NCBI GenBank assembly: GCA_018061485.1 | Contig: JAGOUA010000022.1 | Coordinates: 1-5,761 of the forward strand | Direction: 5' to 3' | Length of the DNA stretch: 5,761 nucleotides | DNA from: Patescibacteria group bacterium | Lineage (GTDB): Bacteria > Patescibacteriota > Patescibacteriia > 2-12-FULL-60-25 | Shown here: piece after piece, positions 4,713 to 5,761 of the stretch | How positions within the stretch are numbered: the stretch's first letter is position 1 | Layout of the letters: each line of letters opens with the position of its first letter | Notes under the pieces: generated by a model | Told to the model about the DNA's origin: nothing | The model's database searches: none | What the model saw: the letters and a program-made list of their open reading frames with translations, nothing else | Made by a program: the position numbers and the translations under genes

Positions 4713-4757
4713 AGAGAGACGGCTTACGTATTTGGCGATCTGCTGGCGTTTCGCATC

Positions 4758-4799
4758 GGGTCATCCGCGCCGTACGAATATGTACGCCTGTGGTGACCC
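4758..4799. repeat. Nested inverted repeat upstream of the ATPase gene
   Basis: Outer arms GGGTCA (4758-4763) and TGACCC (4794-4799) enclose inner arms CGTAC (4771-4775) and GTACG (4782-4786) around a six-base centre. The whole could fold as an interrupted hairpin in the ATPase leader or act as an operator. It overlaps the only promoter-like match found for that gene. Confidence 0.5.
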
Positions 4800-4808
4800 T
4801 CGCTCCAA
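4779..4808 (-). promoter_or_regulatory. Tentative promoter of the ATPase gene
   Basis: On the minus strand TTGGAG (4808-4803), 18 bases and TACATA (4784-4779) form a weak sigma-70-like pair, implying a leader of about 60 bases. A terminator just upstream (4852-4891) means the gene needs its own promoter in this interval, but the exact site is uncertain. Confidence 0.25.
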
Positions 4809-4851
4809 CGCTTCGCACCTCATCCAACTACCTAAGCCTTGCATTAAGCGT

Positions 4852-4891
4852 ATAAAAGAGCCTCGGAGACCCAGTATGAGTTTTCCGAGGC
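4852..4891 (-). terminator. Terminator of the 232-residue protein gene
   Basis: On the minus strand GCCTCGG (4891-4885) pairs with CCGAGGC (4866-4860) across an 18-base loop and is followed by TCTTTTAT. A smaller hairpin, TGCGC/GCGCA (4898-4912), lies between it and the stop codon. The loop is long and the T-run short, so strength is uncertain. Confidence 0.6.
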
Positions 4892-4920
4892 AGGGGTTGC
4901 GCTAGACGCGCAGAAAGAGA

Positions 4921-5619
4921 CTAGACCGTCATCTGCGGGGGCACGTAGGAGATGTGCTGGTCCGAAGTGAACGGCTCGCCCGCCTCGGAAACCGGCCCGC
5001 AGAGCCATTCCATCGCCCGTTCGAACTCTGCATGCAATTCGCGAGCAGCAGGAGTAAGGTCGAGCCCCTCGGGGACAGCGCCGACGCCATCCACCAAGTA
5101 CCGTGCGAACGGATACTGGTACATCTTCATCCGAGCATCCTCCTTGGCGATCCGCTCGCGATCCAACAAGATTCCCGCACGCTTCTCAGGGGACCCCTCA
5201 AAGATCTCCCCACAGCAGCACGCCACAGCAAGAAACACACCCTCATCCTCCGCCACGCGAGCAAGCCGCAAACGAGCGACCTCCGACATGTGAAAGGCCA
5301 CGAATCCGCCGTGCGTGGCGTTCAGAAAGGGCGTCGTATACCGTGCAACTACCCTCATGTTCGACTCATGGGGAGGCGTCGAGTAGGGGGTCTCGTAGAG
5401 ATAGTGCCCGAACAAGAAACTCGGAGCCATCGCCCTCCCCTCGTGTAAGCGTTGCAACTGCATGGCCACCAGGGCCGCGAGCGCTACAGGCGGACGCAGA
5501 TCCTTGAAAGCCGCCACTCCTTCGAGAAAGCGCTTGGCGGCGGGATACCGCTGGGCCAAGGCGCCCAACTCATAATCCGTGACCCAGTGGTCATACCGGG
5601 TCTGTTCAATTCCGCACAT
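4921..5619 (-). CDS. Conserved-looking protein of unknown function, 232 residues
   Basis: I do not recognise this protein. It is soluble, with no signal peptide or membrane helix. It has alanine-rich helical stretches (about 16-62), a histidine- and aromatic-rich middle (GHYLYETPYSTPPHE, 71-85), a cysteine cluster VACCCGEIFEG (132-142) and a tail ending QHISYVPPQMTV. The clustered cysteines with nearby histidines and acidic residues could bind metal, but no standard finger spacing is present. An ATG at 5625 would lie one base from the ribosome site. The ATG at 5619 sits 7 bases after AAGGTGAGG, so it is preferred. Unlike its neighbours it has a real Shine-Dalgarno, a consensus -35, an operator-like palindrome and a leader hairpin. 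It uses AAG for lysine throughout and favours GAG over GAA. These hint at separate regulation and perhaps acquisition by transfer. Confidence 0.8.
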   Translation of the reverse strand: MCGIEQTRYDHWVTDYELGALAQRYPAAKRFLEGVAAFKDLRPPVALAALVAMQLQRLHEGRAMAPSFLFGHYLYETPYSTPPHESNMRVVARYTTPFLNATHGGFVAFHMSEVARLRLARVAEDEGVFLAVACCCGEIFEGSPEKRAGILLDRERIAKEDARMKMYQYPFARYLVDGVGAVPEGLDLTPAARELHAEFERAMEWLCGPVSEAGEPFTSDQHISYVPPQMTV

Positions 5620-5626
5620 CGGCATT

Positions 5627-5635
5627 CCTCACCTT
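5627..5635 (-). promoter_or_regulatory. Shine-Dalgarno that decides the start at 5619
   Basis: AAGGTGAGG on the minus strand ends 7 bases before the ATG at 5619 and one base before the ATG at 5625. Only the former has normal spacing. It is the clearest ribosome binding site in the window. Confidence 0.75.
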
Positions 5636-5640
5636 CGTTG

Positions 5641-5660
5641 ATCAGGAGAGATTTCCTGAT
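5641..5660 (-). repeat. Leader inverted repeat before the Shine-Dalgarno
   Basis: ATCAGGA and TCCTGAT form a perfect 7-base-pair stem with a six-base loop. It falls at the extreme 5' end of the predicted transcript (start near 5661) and ends five bases before the Shine-Dalgarno. It may be a 5' stabilising hairpin or a second protein-binding site. Confidence 0.65.
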
Positions 5661-5667
5661 GCTCCGT

Positions 5668-5697
5668 ACTTTAATGCAACAATGTTGCATTTGTCAA
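5668..5697 (-). promoter_or_regulatory. Promoter of the 232-residue protein gene
   Basis: On the minus strand TTGACA (5697-5692) is a perfect -35, followed by 18 bases and TAAAGT (5673-5668, 4/6). Almost the whole spacer is a perfect inverted repeat, as expected of a tightly repressible promoter. The -35 overlaps that of the divergent gene at 5726. Confidence 0.7.
5673..5691. promoter_or_regulatory. Operator-like palindrome
   Basis: AATGCAACA and TGTTGCATT are perfect 9-base inverted arms around a single base. The element fills the -35 to -10 spacer of the minus-strand gene and abuts the -35 of the divergent gene, so a dimeric repressor here would block at least the former. I cannot name the regulator family from the motif. 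Confidence 0.7.
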
Positions 5698-5719
5698 GAT
5701 GGGTGTTTTACGGCACACT
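5691..5719 (+). promoter_or_regulatory. Possible leaderless promoter of the right-edge gene
   Basis: TTGTCA (5691-5696), a 17-base spacer and CACACT (5714-5719) are followed by 6 bases and the ATG at 5726. Spacing and hexamers closely mirror the glycosyltransferase promoter (TTGCCA, 17, CATACT, 6). Confidence 0.42.
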
Positions 5720-5725
5720 TTTCGC

Positions 5726-5761
5726 ATGTCATCGCAAGAACTCCTTCGCCTTCATGGGCTA
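5726..5761 (+). CDS. Partial CDS, first 12 codons of a divergent gene
   Basis: An ATG at 5726 opens a frame MSSQELLRLHGL that is cut by the window end. Twelve residues are too few to name a family. The support is positional: it is divergent from the 232-residue gene across about 100 bases, and a promoter-like pair ends 6 bases before the ATG, as in the other leaderless genes here. Because a palindrome lies between the two promoters, this gene could encode the regulator that binds it, a common arrangement, but nothing in the visible residues shows this. Confidence 0.42.
   Translation, partial: MSSQELLRLHGL

Noticed and set aside
1..5761. CRISPR array, insertion sequence, attachment site or toxin-antitoxin pair
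   Set aside because: No regularly spaced repeats, no transposase motifs or paired terminal repeats, no tRNA-end duplication beyond the tRNAs themselves, and no recognisable toxin or antitoxin.

Overview
The window most resembles a compact bacterial chromosome from the Patescibacteria (Candidate Phyla Radiation). This is an inference. It rests on several genes whose -10 box sits 6-8 bases before the ATG (leaderless transcripts), short proteins of no recognisable family, and closely packed genes. TGA, TAA and TAG all act as stops, so the code looks standard. The tRNAs encode their own CCA ends. No rRNA or other phylogenetic marker is present, so the placement is tentative.

Layout. On the minus strand at the left, a GT4-type glycosyltransferase (1381-278) overlaps by ATGA a second gene that runs off the window (281-1). 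On the plus strand there are three proline tRNAs covering all three anticodons (TGG, CGG, GGG) and two look-alike terminators. Next is a leaderless 189-residue protein with a DGHHR motif of the ParB/sulfiredoxin type (1893-2462). From 2463 to 3310 there is no convincing gene. Instead there are two consecutive plus-strand units, each with a TTGACG -35 box, stem-loops and a U-tract terminator, and they share a diverged 41-base block (35/41 identical). They are candidate small RNAs or small-protein genes. On the minus strand at the right are a five-helix membrane protein (3847-3311), a MinD/CooC-type ATPase (4712-3876) and an unrecognised 232-residue protein (5619-4921). The last has a consensus -35, a perfect 9+9 operator-like palindrome, a leader hairpin and a true Shine-Dalgarno. 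A divergent gene begins at 5726 and leaves the window after 12 codons.

How the parts fit. The glycosyltransferase and its overlapping partner are probably one cell-surface glycan operon. Two divergent promoter pairs (near 1413 and 5694) appear to share one TTGNCAA heptamer as the -35 box for both directions. The ATPase and the membrane protein are neighbours but each seems to have its own promoter, so joint function is only suggested. No complete known system such as CRISPR, a toxin-antitoxin pair, a prophage or an insertion sequence is visible. The most novel material is the paired intergenic units at 2484-3312 and the palindrome-controlled orphan gene at the right edge.
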